Shown: piece by piece, positions 1-5,663 of the stretch | Layout of the letters: each line of letters begins with the position of its first letter | Numbering within the stretch: position 1 is the stretch's first letter | Assembly (NCBI GenBank): GCA_964387775.1 | Contig: CAYLZO010000290.1 | Span: 1 to 5,723 of the forward strand | Source: CAYLZO01 sp964387775 | GTDB taxonomy: Bacteria; Chloroflexota; Anaerolineae; JAAYZQ01 | DNA length: 5,723 nt | Reading direction: 5' to 3' | Program-made: the position numbers and the translations under genes | The notes under the pieces: model-generated | What the model saw: only the letters and a program-made list of their open reading frames with translations | Told to the model about the DNA's origin: nothing | Databases searched by the model: none

Positions 1-20
1 TCTCTATACTAGGTACTTTT

Positions 21-219
21 ATGCAGAACTCTCGAAATCGAGTGGGCTATTACACAACTGCCGGCCAACGACTTGATCGAGTTGCTGACCTGGATTGACG
101 AATATCGCGCCCAGGTCTGGGACCAGCAAATTGAGAAAGACCTGGAAGCAGGCCGTCTCGACGCGCTGCTGGCTGAGGTGGACAAAGAATACGAGGCTGG
201 GTTAAGCCAGCCCCTATGA
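21..219 (+). pseudogene. Frameshifted antitoxin gene of a RelE/ParE-like toxin-antitoxin pair
   Basis: The reading frame ending in TGA at 217-219 encodes about 63 residues of a small acidic helical protein. Its motifs (AITQLP, WDQQIEKDLEAGRLDAL, then a basic/polar tail) match the uncharacterised antitoxins that precede RelE-like toxins starting MKHR; this match is from memory of the family. In that frame there is no ATG or GTG between the upstream stop (10-12) and 219. The only plausible initiator, ATG at 21, is in another frame and yields a 25-residue peptide stopping at 96-98. Removing one A at 27/28 would join Met-Gln directly to Thr-Leu-Glu-Ile-Glu, the expected N-terminus, so I read this as a +1 frameshift at codon 3. 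Only a weak AGG (11-13) precedes the ATG. The stop overlaps the toxin ATG (ATGA, 216-219), the usual coupling of such operons. A TTG start at 73 would give only a fragment. A sequencing error cannot be excluded. Confidence 0.66.
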
Positions 220-393
220 AGCATCGAATTTGCCTCGTTTCTGGAGGCATTACCGGCGTCTGCCAAGCGACGTCCACGTCCTGGCGGACAAGAACTTTGA
301 ACTGCTCAAGGCAGATCCATACCATCCCTCTTTGCATTTCAAGAGGGTTGGCAAGAGGAAGCAACTGTGGTCGGTGCGCGTCGGTGCCCGCGC
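216..393 (+). pseudogene. Frameshifted and 3'-truncated RelE/ParE-like toxin gene
   Basis: In the family, toxins of this type act as mRNA-cleaving RelE-like or gyrase-poisoning ParE-like proteins; which applies here cannot be told. The ATG at 216-218 encodes Met-Lys-His-Arg, the normal N-terminus. The homologous part then continues in a different frame from position 230 (LPRFWRHYRRLP, then LADKNFELLKADPYHPSL, then LWSVRVG). One missing base near 228-230 would restore a single reading frame. Similarity ends at about 388, after WSVRVGAR. The C-terminal strands expected next (an aromatic YRAL-type segment and a WIG-type end) are absent, because the sequence becomes the 3' end of the convergent exporter gene, whose stop codon is at 394-396. 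About 25 to 30 residues are therefore lost. The open frame runs on antisense to the exporter to 526, but that tail is basic, proline-rich shadow sequence. An active toxin is very unlikely. Confidence 0.7.
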
Positions 394-1782
394 CTACACC
401 TGGACGGTCTTCCACCGCCCGCTGCGGAAGCGCAGAAAGTTGAACGCGCCGCGAAGCCCCAGGTCGAGGGCCATGGCGCTCCAGGCACCGGCCAGGCCCC
501 AGCCCAGGTTCAGGGCCAGAAGATAGGCCAGCGGCAGGCGCACGAGCCAGATGCCGGCCCCGGTGATGACCATCGGAAAGCGGGTGTCGCCCGCGCCGCG
601 CAGGCCGCCGGCGAACACCATCGCCGCGGCCAGCAGCGGCTGGGTGGCCCCCAGCACCCGCAACGGCACGATGCCCCGCGAGATGACCCCGGACTCGTTG
701 GTAAAAAAGGCCATGAGCTGGGCCGGGAAGAGAAGAATGAGCAGGCCCAGGGCCGACATCAGCCCGGCGCCCAGGCGGTAGGCCGTGTAGCCCCGCTGCT
801 GGGCGCCCTCGGGGTCCTCGGCGCCCAGGCCCTGGCCCACCAGGGTTGTGGCCGCCACGGCGAAACCGAAGCCGGGCATGAACGAGATGGACAGGGCGTT
901 GATGGCCACCTGGTGGGCGGCGTAGGCCATCGTGCCCAGCTCGGCGATGATGCGGGCCGAGAACATGTGGCCCGTGCGAAAGAGAACCTGCTCCAGGCCC
1001 GTGGGCAAGCCCACGTTCAAGATGCGGCGGATGAGGTCCCAATCGGGCCGCAAGCCCGCGAGCCGCAGCCGGAGCCCGGCCCGTCCCCTCAGTAGAAGGC
1101 CGATGACCAGCACCCCACCCACGAATCGGCCCGTGGCCGCCCCCATCGCCGAGCCGACCACGCCCAGCTTGGGCAGGCCAAAAGGCCCATTAATGGCGGT
1201 CCAGGCCACGGCCACGTTCAGGACGTTGACCACGAGCATCACGTAGAGCGGTGTGCGGGTGTCGCCCGCGCCGCGCAGGCTGGCGTTGCCGATGAACATC
1301 AGCGTCGAAAAAAAGAAGATAGTGGCCACGAGGCGCAGGTAATCGCTGCCCAGGGCCACGACGTCGGGCTCGGCGCCGAGGAGGGCGATGGCCGGGCGGG
1401 CCAGGCTCACGCCCAGGGCCGTGGCCACGAGGCCGATGAGGGCGCCCAGCAGCACCGACTGGCGCAGGACCTGATCGGCCTGCTCCGGCTCTTTCGCGCC
1501 GACAAAGCGGGCGATGAGGGCCGTCGAGCCGGTGGCGATGGCGCCAAAGAGGGTCATGGTCATAAACACCCACTGGTTCGCCAGGCCCACGGCCGCCAGC
1601 GAGGCGGCGCCCAGGTGGCCCACCAGGAACGTGTCCACGATGCCGACCATCATGCTCAGCAATTGCTCACCCATGGCCGGCAAAGCCAGGTTCAGCACGT
1701 CGCGGCGGACGTTTCCTCGATCGGAACCGGCCTCGATGGGGTGAGGCGTGTGGGGTTGCAAGGCAACGGTCTGTTGATCCAT
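394..1782 (-). CDS. MATE family multidrug/cation efflux transporter
   Basis: This 462-residue inner-membrane protein belongs to the MATE branch of the MOP superfamily, antiporters that expel cationic drugs or metabolites using H+ or Na+. After a polar tail of about 28 residues, about twelve hydrophobic segments follow in two pseudo-symmetric halves. Each half carries the same RGAGDTR signature (GAGDTR at residues 171-176 and 396-401) before its late helices. Asp50 in helix 1 (GIVDTFLVG) sits where MATE proteins keep a cation-coupling aspartate. The length is normal and the gene looks intact. The ATG at 1780-1782 is three bases after the regulator stop, with no good Shine-Dalgarno site, so translation is probably coupled to the upstream gene. 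It is the distal gene of an operon controlled by the ArsR-type protein. No terminator is visible after its stop, where it meets the broken toxin gene. The substrate cannot be predicted. A NorM/DinF-like label is reasonable, but I assign no symbol. Confidence 0.93.
   Translation of the reverse strand: MDQQTVALQPHTPHPIEAGSDRGNVRRDVLNLALPAMGEQLLSMMVGIVDTFLVGHLGAASLAAVGLANQWVFMTMTLFGAIATGSTALIARFVGAKEPEQADQVLRQSVLLGALIGLVATALGVSLARPAIALLGAEPDVVALGSDYLRLVATIFFFSTLMFIGNASLRGAGDTRTPLYVMLVVNVLNVAVAWTAINGPFGLPKLGVVGSAMGAATGRFVGGVLVIGLLLRGRAGLRLRLAGLRPDWDLIRRILNVGLPTGLEQVLFRTGHMFSARIIAELGTMAYAAHQVAINALSISFMPGFGFAVAATTLVGQGLGAEDPEGAQQRGYTAYRLGAGLMSALGLLILLFPAQLMAFFTNESGVISRGIVPLRVLGATQPLLAAAMVFAGGLRGAGDTRFPMVITGAGIWLVRLPLAYLLALNLGWGLAGAWSAMALDLGLRGAFNFLRFRSGRWKTVQV
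580..605. repeat. 26-bp exact direct repeat, copy 1 (exporter C-terminal half)
   Basis: These 26 bases are identical to 1255-1280 in the same orientation and the same reading frame, 675 bp (225 codons) away. Both copies encode the LRGAGDTR motif of one half of the MATE protein. The protein repeat reflects the ancient duplication of the fold. Identity at every synonymous position is closer than that ancient event requires. Confidence 0.85.
1255..1280. repeat. 26-bp exact direct repeat, copy 2 (exporter N-terminal half)
   Basis: This is the partner of 580-605 and lies at the structurally equivalent LRGAGDTR motif of the N-terminal half (GAGDTR at residues 171-176). Recombination between the copies would remove 675 bp in frame. 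Confidence 0.85.
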
Positions 1783-1785
1783 GGT

Positions 1786-2859
1786 TCACGCAAACGCCCG
1801 GAGGGCATCGGCCAGGCGGGCCAATGCCTCGCCGTCCACCGAGTAGTACTTGGCATTGCCCTCGCGGCGGGTTTTGAGCACGCCGGCCGCGGCCATCAGG
1901 TTCAGGTGGCGCGAGACGGCCGGCTGGGAGATGTCCAGTTGGTCCACGATCTCTTGGGCGTACATCTCACGTCCCTGGAGCAGGGCCAGGATCTGGAGGC
2001 GTGTCTCGTCGGCCAGGGCTTTTAGCGGTGGATAGAGGGCCGCCCCGTCAGTGGGTGTCGTTGCAGTGGGCGTGGCCCGGCAGTTGTAATAGACGCACAC
2101 CTGGTCAGCGTAATCGGTAAAGGCCACGTACGGCCCCACGTAACAGGAGGGGATAAACGTCACCCGGCTGACCTTGGGCAGCAGGCGGGCGATCCGTTCG
2201 GGCAGCAGGCGGCCGGTGATGGCCGTAAAGGTGGTGGCAAAGTCGGGGCTGTAGCTCTGGGTCCGGTGATAGGCCACGCTGCGCTCCATCAGCGGGCGGG
2301 TCGCCTCGTACTCGCGGGCATAGGCCGCCTGCCAGAAGTGGCGCAGGGCAGAGACCAACCGGTTCTTCAACCCCTTGCCCTCGCGGACCAGCGCTGCGAC
2401 GGCCTCCGGGGCGACCTCCGAGTCGACGGCTCGCAGATAGGCGTGCCACGCTGCCAGATCGTCCAGGAGGTCGAGGAGTTTGGCCGGGCCGGGCGGCGAT
2501 TCCGCCCCCCGGGCCAGAGCCCGCAGGGCGATCCGTTGATAGTGAACAGCCGGCATCCCTTCCAAGTAAGCCACAAGTTCGTCGAAATCCATCTCTGATG
2601 CCGTCTCGGGCAGGCAGGCGATCAACTCTGACGTGAATCGCTGGTAGCCGCCGGGAAAGGTGACGAGCAAGCACAATTCGTCCAGCCGGTCTTTGGGCAG
2701 CGTGGCCCGGGCCTCCCGCAGCCAGTCGCCCAGGCCCTCGTATTGTGGCGCCGCGCACAGCAGGGCAGCGGTTGCCAGCAGACTGTGAGGTAACGAGACG
2801 GTAAATTCGATTTTCAGCGGTGAAGAACCCCGAACCAGGTCAGGCATCATCCAATCCAT
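1786..2859 (-). CDS. Large ArsR-family transcriptional regulator with a long N-terminal domain
   Basis: With the ATG at 2857-2859 this is a 357-residue protein, over three times a classical ArsR repressor. The last 85 residues (about 273-357) form a winged helix: LYPPLKALADETRLQILALL, then QEIVDQLDISQPAVSRHL with the recognition helix, then the wing LKTRREGNAKYYSVD. The CVCDL-type metal-binding box of ArsR/SmtB sensors is missing, so metal sensing through that site is unlikely. The N-terminal 270 residues are soluble and helical, with conserved-looking FIPSCYVGPYVAF and a Cys-x4-Cys just before the winged helix. The layout recalls regulators with DUF5937-like domains, but I have not tested this. 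It probably senses a ligand and represses its own operon with the MATE exporter, three bases downstream. The start is uncertain. A GTG at 2922 gives 378 residues but lacks a Shine-Dalgarno site and would encode the repeat region. ATGs at 2850 and 2847 are alternatives, and the conserved part begins near LKIEF (encoded at about 2817). Confidence 0.86.
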   Translation of the reverse strand: MDWMMPDLVRGSSPLKIEFTVSLPHSLLATAALLCAAPQYEGLGDWLREARATLPKDRLDELCLLVTFPGGYQRFTSELIACLPETASEMDFDELVAYLEGMPAVHYQRIALRALARGAESPPGPAKLLDLLDDLAAWHAYLRAVDSEVAPEAVAALVREGKGLKNRLVSALRHFWQAAYAREYEATRPLMERSVAYHRTQSYSPDFATTFTAITGRLLPERIARLLPKVSRVTFIPSCYVGPYVAFTDYADQVCVYYNCRATPTATTPTDGAALYPPLKALADETRLQILALLQGREMYAQEIVDQLDISQPAVSRHLNLMAAAGVLKTRREGNAKYYSVDGEALARLADALRAFA

Positions 2860-2860
2860 T

Positions 2861-2954
2861 AGGTGCCAAGCACTTGCTCGTCTTTCGAAAGGCCAGATCA
2901 GACGACGGCGATGCTGATTCACAATGGTGTTCCGGGCACAAGTGCCTGGTACCT
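2861..2954. repeat. REPIN-like inverted pair of palindromic repeats
   Basis: The arm at 2861-2876 (AGGTGCCAAGCACTTG) and the reverse complement of 2939-2954 (AGGTACCAGGCACTTG) match at 14 of 16 positions and are separated by 62 bases. Each arm is itself an imperfect palindrome. The spacer holds a perfect 10-bp palindrome, CTTTCGAAAG (2882-2891), and a 6-bp inverted repeat (2878-2883 with 2900-2905). Two inverted short palindromes with a spacer is the layout of REPIN elements mobilised by RAYT transposases (Y1/TnpA_REP). AGGTGCC/GGCACTT-type cores are common in such elements, as I recall them. No transposase lies in the window. The element sits in the leader of the regulator operon, ending two bases before the ATG at 2859. 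Confidence 0.5.
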
Positions 2955-2973
2955 ATGCTTATATAACAATATG

Positions 2974-3001
2974 ATTATACTTGGAAGTTGGGATTTGTCA
3001 A
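2974..3001 (-). promoter_or_regulatory. Consensus sigma70 promoter of the regulator-exporter operon
   Basis: On the minus strand, TTGACA (2996-3001) and TATAAT (2974-2979) are separated by 16 bp. Both hexamers match the consensus in all six positions. Transcription should begin near 2967, giving a leader of about 108 bases to the ATG at 2859. The -35 box starts 28 bases after the mutY stop, so this operon has its own promoter and does not depend on read-through. An AT-rich patch with a small dyad (ATAT-4-ATAT, 2961-2972) covers the predicted start and could be an operator, but support for that is weak. Confidence 0.8.
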
Positions 3002-3029
3002 GTTGGGGACGTGCTTGGCGTTTTTCGGA

Positions 3030-4139
3030 TCAGGTGCGAGGTTTATGGTCTCTCAGCACAGCGATGATCTTCTGGTCGGCCACGGGGAAAGCAAAGTCAT
3101 CGAGATCGTCGAGGGTGACCCAGCGCCATTCATCACAACCCAAGCATTGCGGACTGCCGTTTAGCCACTGGCAGTCGTAAGCATAAAGGGTCATGTAAAA
3201 GTGAGTGAAGACGTGCTCGATGGTGCACAGCAGATCGCCGATTTCGATCTCGATGGCCAGCTCCTCCTGGATCTCGCGGTGGAGACAGGCGGGCAGGGCC
3301 TCGCCGGGGCGGCGTTTGCCGCCGGGAAACTCCCACAGGCCGCCGAGCAGGCCATCGAGGGGCCGCTGGGTGATGAGAAAGCGGCCGTTCCCATCCCAAA
3401 TGACGCCGGCCGTGACGTCGCGGTGGGGGCGTTGGCTGCGCGTGGCCCGGATGGGCAGCTCGTTCTCGATGCCCAGTTGCCTGGCCTTGCAGACGTCTGT
3501 CAAGGGGCAGAGGAGGCAGTGGGGCCTGACCGGCAGACAGATGGTGGCGCCCAAATCCATGAGGGCCTGGTTAAAATCTCCAGCCTCGCCGGGCGGGAGC
3601 AGGGCCAGGGCGAGCTCCTCGAGACGGCGCTGGGTGCTGGGCCGCCCGGGATCGTCGTCGATGGCAAAGAGGCGGCAGAGGACCCGGCGCAGGTTGCCAT
3701 CGAGGGCCACGGCGTCCTGTCCAAAGGCGATGCTGGCGATGGCGGCGGCGGTGTAGCGACCGACGCCCTGGAGGTGGAGCAGGGCTTCGGGGGTCTCGGG
3801 AATGTGGCTGTTGAGTTCCTCCACCACCCAGCGAGCAGCCGCGTGCAGGTTCCGGGCGCGAGCATAGTAGCCCATACCTTCCCAGGCTTTGAGGACGTCG
3901 TCCAGTGTCGCTTCGGCCAGGACTTGGAGGGTGGGAAAGCGGGCCAAAAAGCGCTCGTAGTAGTCGAGCACCGTCTCGACCCGGGTTTGTTGCAGCATGA
4001 CTTCGGCCACCCAGATGGCGTAGGGGTCGTGCCGGTCTCTCCAGGGCAGGTCGCGTTTGTGGCGGTCGTACCAGTCCAGCAGACGGCGGCCGATGGCTGT
4101 CAGATTATTTGCATCGTCCGTGTGATGGAGCATCGCCAT
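3030..4139 (-). CDS. mutY: A/G-specific adenine DNA glycosylase MutY
   Basis: This 369-residue repair enzyme removes adenine mispaired with 8-oxoguanine (GO system). Residue numbers are from the ATG at 4137-4139. Catalytic Glu46 lies in AEVMLQQTRV. The helix-hairpin-helix LQGVGRYTAAAIASIAF (123-139) contains Tyr129. Catalytic Asp147 lies in ALDGNLRRVLCR. The 4Fe-4S cysteines 201, 208, 211 and 217 follow C-x6-C-x2-C-x5-C. The C-terminal Nudix-like domain (about 242-355), which recognises 8-oxoguanine, has EHVFTHF in place of the FSH loop. It also keeps an almost complete Nudix box (GGKRRPGE, then REIQEE, at 273-293). Length and domain order are normal. An upstream ATG at 4241 would add 34 residues across the promoter and is unlikely; an ATG at 4133 is an alternative. 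The gene is divergent from the M50 protease gene and is followed by the separately promoted regulator operon. Confidence 0.96.
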   Translation of the reverse strand: MAMLHHTDDANNLTAIGRRLLDWYDRHKRDLPWRDRHDPYAIWVAEVMLQQTRVETVLDYYERFLARFPTLQVLAEATLDDVLKAWEGMGYYARARNLHAAARWVVEELNSHIPETPEALLHLQGVGRYTAAAIASIAFGQDAVALDGNLRRVLCRLFAIDDDPGRPSTQRRLEELALALLPPGEAGDFNQALMDLGATICLPVRPHCLLCPLTDVCKARQLGIENELPIRATRSQRPHRDVTAGVIWDGNGRFLITQRPLDGLLGGLWEFPGGKRRPGEALPACLHREIQEELAIEIEIGDLLCTIEHVFTHFYMTLYAYDCQWLNGSPQCLGCDEWRWVTLDDLDDFAFPVADQKIIAVLRDHKPRT

Positions 4140-4148
4140 GATGGGCGT

Positions 4149-4177
4149 ACTATACCGCGGAACGGGCCTGAGGTCAA
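4149..4177 (-). promoter_or_regulatory. Sigma70-like promoter of mutY, giving a near-leaderless mRNA
   Basis: On the minus strand, TTGACC (4172-4177) and TATAGT (4149-4154) are exactly 17 bp apart, each matching the consensus at five of six positions. Only nine bases separate the -10 box from the ATG at 4137-4139. Transcription should therefore start at about 4142, or at the ATG itself. This fits the absence of a Shine-Dalgarno site and supports the chosen start. Confidence 0.68.
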
Positions 4178-4294
4178 GAAAAAACCGTTCCATTGCCAGC
4201 CACGCAGCGGGGTAGGCCAACCGATTTCCAACTTGGGGCAACCCTATTCAAACGGAATCCGAACAAGACCCGTAGCTCACAGCCCGGCATCTGA

Positions 4295-4303
4295 TGATAC
4301 AAT
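4295..4303 (+). promoter_or_regulatory. Possible extended -10 promoter of the M50 protease gene
   Basis: TGATACAAT reads as an extended -10 element: TG, one base, then TACAAT with five of six consensus matches. No good -35 box is found 16-18 bp upstream, which extended -10 promoters can tolerate. Transcription would begin near 4310 and give a leader of about 108 bases containing the hairpin at 4316-4386. Confidence 0.42.
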
Positions 4304-4315
4304 AGAGAGGAAGTC

Positions 4316-4386
4316 GAGCCCGTTTGCCTGGCGCCGGTCCGCGTCATGCGCTTGTCGCAGCAGCCTGCGGCCGGGCAAAGAGGCTC
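4316..4386 (+). promoter_or_regulatory. Structured 5' leader (long hairpin) of the M50 protease gene
   Basis: GAGCC (4316-4320) pairs with GGCTC (4382-4386). After a 2x2 internal loop, TTTGCCTGGC (4323-4332) pairs with GCCGGGCAAA (4370-4379) through ten pairs including one G-U. The 37-base interior can form one of two overlapping small hairpins, TGCG/CGCA (4347-4350 with 4356-4359) or CGCAG/CTGCG (4356-4360 with 4365-4369). No U-tract follows, so it is not an intrinsic terminator. It ends 20 bases before the Shine-Dalgarno site. I do not recognise it as a known riboswitch or leader class. Confidence 0.5.
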
Positions 4387-4406
4387 AGGAGCAAAAAGAA
4401 ATCGAA

Positions 4407-4411
4407 AGGAG
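4407..4411 (+). promoter_or_regulatory. Shine-Dalgarno site of the M50 protease gene
   Basis: AGGAG lies seven bases before the ATG at 4419-4421, an ideal spacing. It is the only strong ribosome binding site I see in the window and it fixes this start. Confidence 0.85.
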
Positions 4412-4418
4412 CTAGATC

Positions 4419-5621
4419 ATGGGTAAGGGTTTTAGAGTAGGCCGATTATTCGGCATTGAAATCCGGGTGGATTGGAGTTGGTTGTTTATCTTTCTCCTGG
4501 TCGCCTGGAACTTGTCCTCGGTGTTTGGCCAGATGCACCCCGACTGGGGGACGATACAGACCTGGGGGCTGGCCATCGTGGCCGCATTTCTCTTTTTCGG
4601 CTCGGTGCTGGCCCACGAGTTGGCCCATTCGCTGGTGGCCCGAGCGCGGGGCATGCCGGTGCGCAACATCACGCTCTTTTTGTTCGGCGGCGTGTCCAAC
4701 ATCCAGCGTGAGCCCCCCTCGCCCCAGACCGAGTTCATCATGGCCATCGTCGGGCCGCTCCTCAGCGTGGTGCTGGGCGGCGTGCTGGTGGTCGCCGCCA
4801 GCCTAACGGTTGGTCCCATGGGAGATACCGTGACCAATCCCGAGCAGGCCCTGCAGCAGATGGGCGCCGTGACGACGCTGCTGGCCTGGCTGGGCTCCAT
4901 CAACGTGCTCCTGGGCTTCTTTAACATGATCCCTGGCTTTCCCCTGGACGGGGGGCGTGTGTTGCGGTCCATCTTTTGGGCTGCCAGTGACGATCTGCGG
5001 CGGGCCACCCGGTGGGCGTCCTGGGCGGGCCAGGGCATTGCCTGGCTGATGATCCTCTCCGGCATCGCCATGGTCTTTGGCGTGCAGATCCCCATCCTGG
5101 GCTCGGGGCCGATCAGCGGCCTGTGGCTGGCCTTCATCGGCTGGTTCCTGAACAGCAGCGCCAGCCAGAGCTACCAGCAGGTCGTCATCCAGGACATCCT
5201 GGAGGACGTGCCGGTTTCGCGCATGATGCGCACCGATCCGCCGACGGTAACGCCTGGCATCTCGGTCCAGAGCCTGGTGCACGATTACGTCATGGGTACC
5301 GACGACCACGCCTTCCCCGTGCTGGAGGGCGGAAGCCTGGTGGGGCTGGTCACCCTGGACGACGTCCGGGCCGTGGACCGTGACGGGTGGGAAACCACGA
5401 CGGTGCGCGAGATCATGACGCCGACGGCCGACCTGGTCAAGGTGCACCCCGACGAGGGCGCTGCCGAGGCGCTCAACAAGCTTCAGGGGCAAGACGTGCG
5501 CCAGTTGCCCGTGACCAGCAATGGAACCCTCGAAGGTGTGCTGCGCCGGCGAGATATTGTCAAGTGGCTGCAATTGGAGTCCGAGCTCTCATCGGGCGCC
5601 AATCTACCGATGCAACGCTGA
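4419..5621 (+). CDS. Site-2-type intramembrane zinc metalloprotease (M50) with two CBS domains
   Basis: This 400-residue membrane protein cleaves substrates inside the lipid bilayer. The zinc site is complete. The HELAH motif (His66, Glu67, His70) sits at the end of the second hydrophobic segment. The distal NMIPGFPLDGGR motif (169-180) supplies Asp177, the third ligand. About six hydrophobic segments span roughly residues 19-245. The cytoplasmic C-terminus carries two CBS domains (about 265-320 and 328-388; MMRTDPPTVTPGISV and EIMTPTADLVKVHPDEGA), which in other proteins bind adenine nucleotides. Order and length fit the M50 subgroup that has C-terminal CBS pairs (Rip3/MJ0392-like) rather than the PDZ-containing RseP group. 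No sigma or anti-sigma factor is adjacent, so the substrate is unknown; regulated proteolysis in a stress response is an inference. It appears to be monocistronic, divergent from mutY, with its own leader. The start is fixed by the AGGAG site. Confidence 0.94.
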   Translation: MGKGFRVGRLFGIEIRVDWSWLFIFLLVAWNLSSVFGQMHPDWGTIQTWGLAIVAAFLFFGSVLAHELAHSLVARARGMPVRNITLFLFGGVSNIQREPPSPQTEFIMAIVGPLLSVVLGGVLVVAASLTVGPMGDTVTNPEQALQQMGAVTTLLAWLGSINVLLGFFNMIPGFPLDGGRVLRSIFWAASDDLRRATRWASWAGQGIAWLMILSGIAMVFGVQIPILGSGPISGLWLAFIGWFLNSSASQSYQQVVIQDILEDVPVSRMMRTDPPTVTPGISVQSLVHDYVMGTDDHAFPVLEGGSLVGLVTLDDVRAVDRDGWETTTVREIMTPTADLVKVHPDEGAAEALNKLQGQDVRQLPVTSNGTLEGVLRRRDIVKWLQLESELSSGANLPMQR

Positions 5622-5663
5622 ACGGGCTGGTCGGGCGGCAGATCGTTTGCGGACGTGGATTTC

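Noticed and set aside
9..20. TAGGTACTTTT at the window edge as a third REP-like repeat
   Set aside because: Only seven bases match the arms at 2861-2954 and the palindrome is absent; chance is sufficient.
326..347. Perfect 7-bp inverted repeat CCCTCTT/AAGAGGG with an 8-base loop, as a possible terminator between the exporter and toxin genes
   Set aside because: It lies inside conserved toxin codons and is not followed by a T run on either strand, so it is probably coding coincidence.
394..1095. Long open frames on the plus strand opposite the exporter gene
   Set aside because: These are rich in Ala, Gly, Arg, Pro, Gln and His with no motifs, typical shadows of a GC-rich gene. The minus strand holds a complete MATE protein.
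2860..2922. GTG start of the regulator at 2922
   Set aside because: There is no Shine-Dalgarno site, the added residues are basic and low in family character, and the stretch lies within the inverted-repeat element. I keep it only as an alternative.
4140..4241. 34-residue N-terminal extension of MutY from the ATG at 4241
   Set aside because: It covers the predicted promoter, lacks a ribosome site, and the added residues do not resemble MutY N-termini.
3201..4415. 404-codon open frame on the plus strand opposite mutY
   Set aside because: It has no recognisable domain and biased composition. Every MutY active-site and cluster motif lies on the other strand in one intact frame.
4803..5573. 256-codon minus-strand open frame opposite the protease gene
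   Set aside because: It is a shadow frame with His/Gly/Arg/Gln-rich composition; the plus strand encodes the complete M50-CBS protein.
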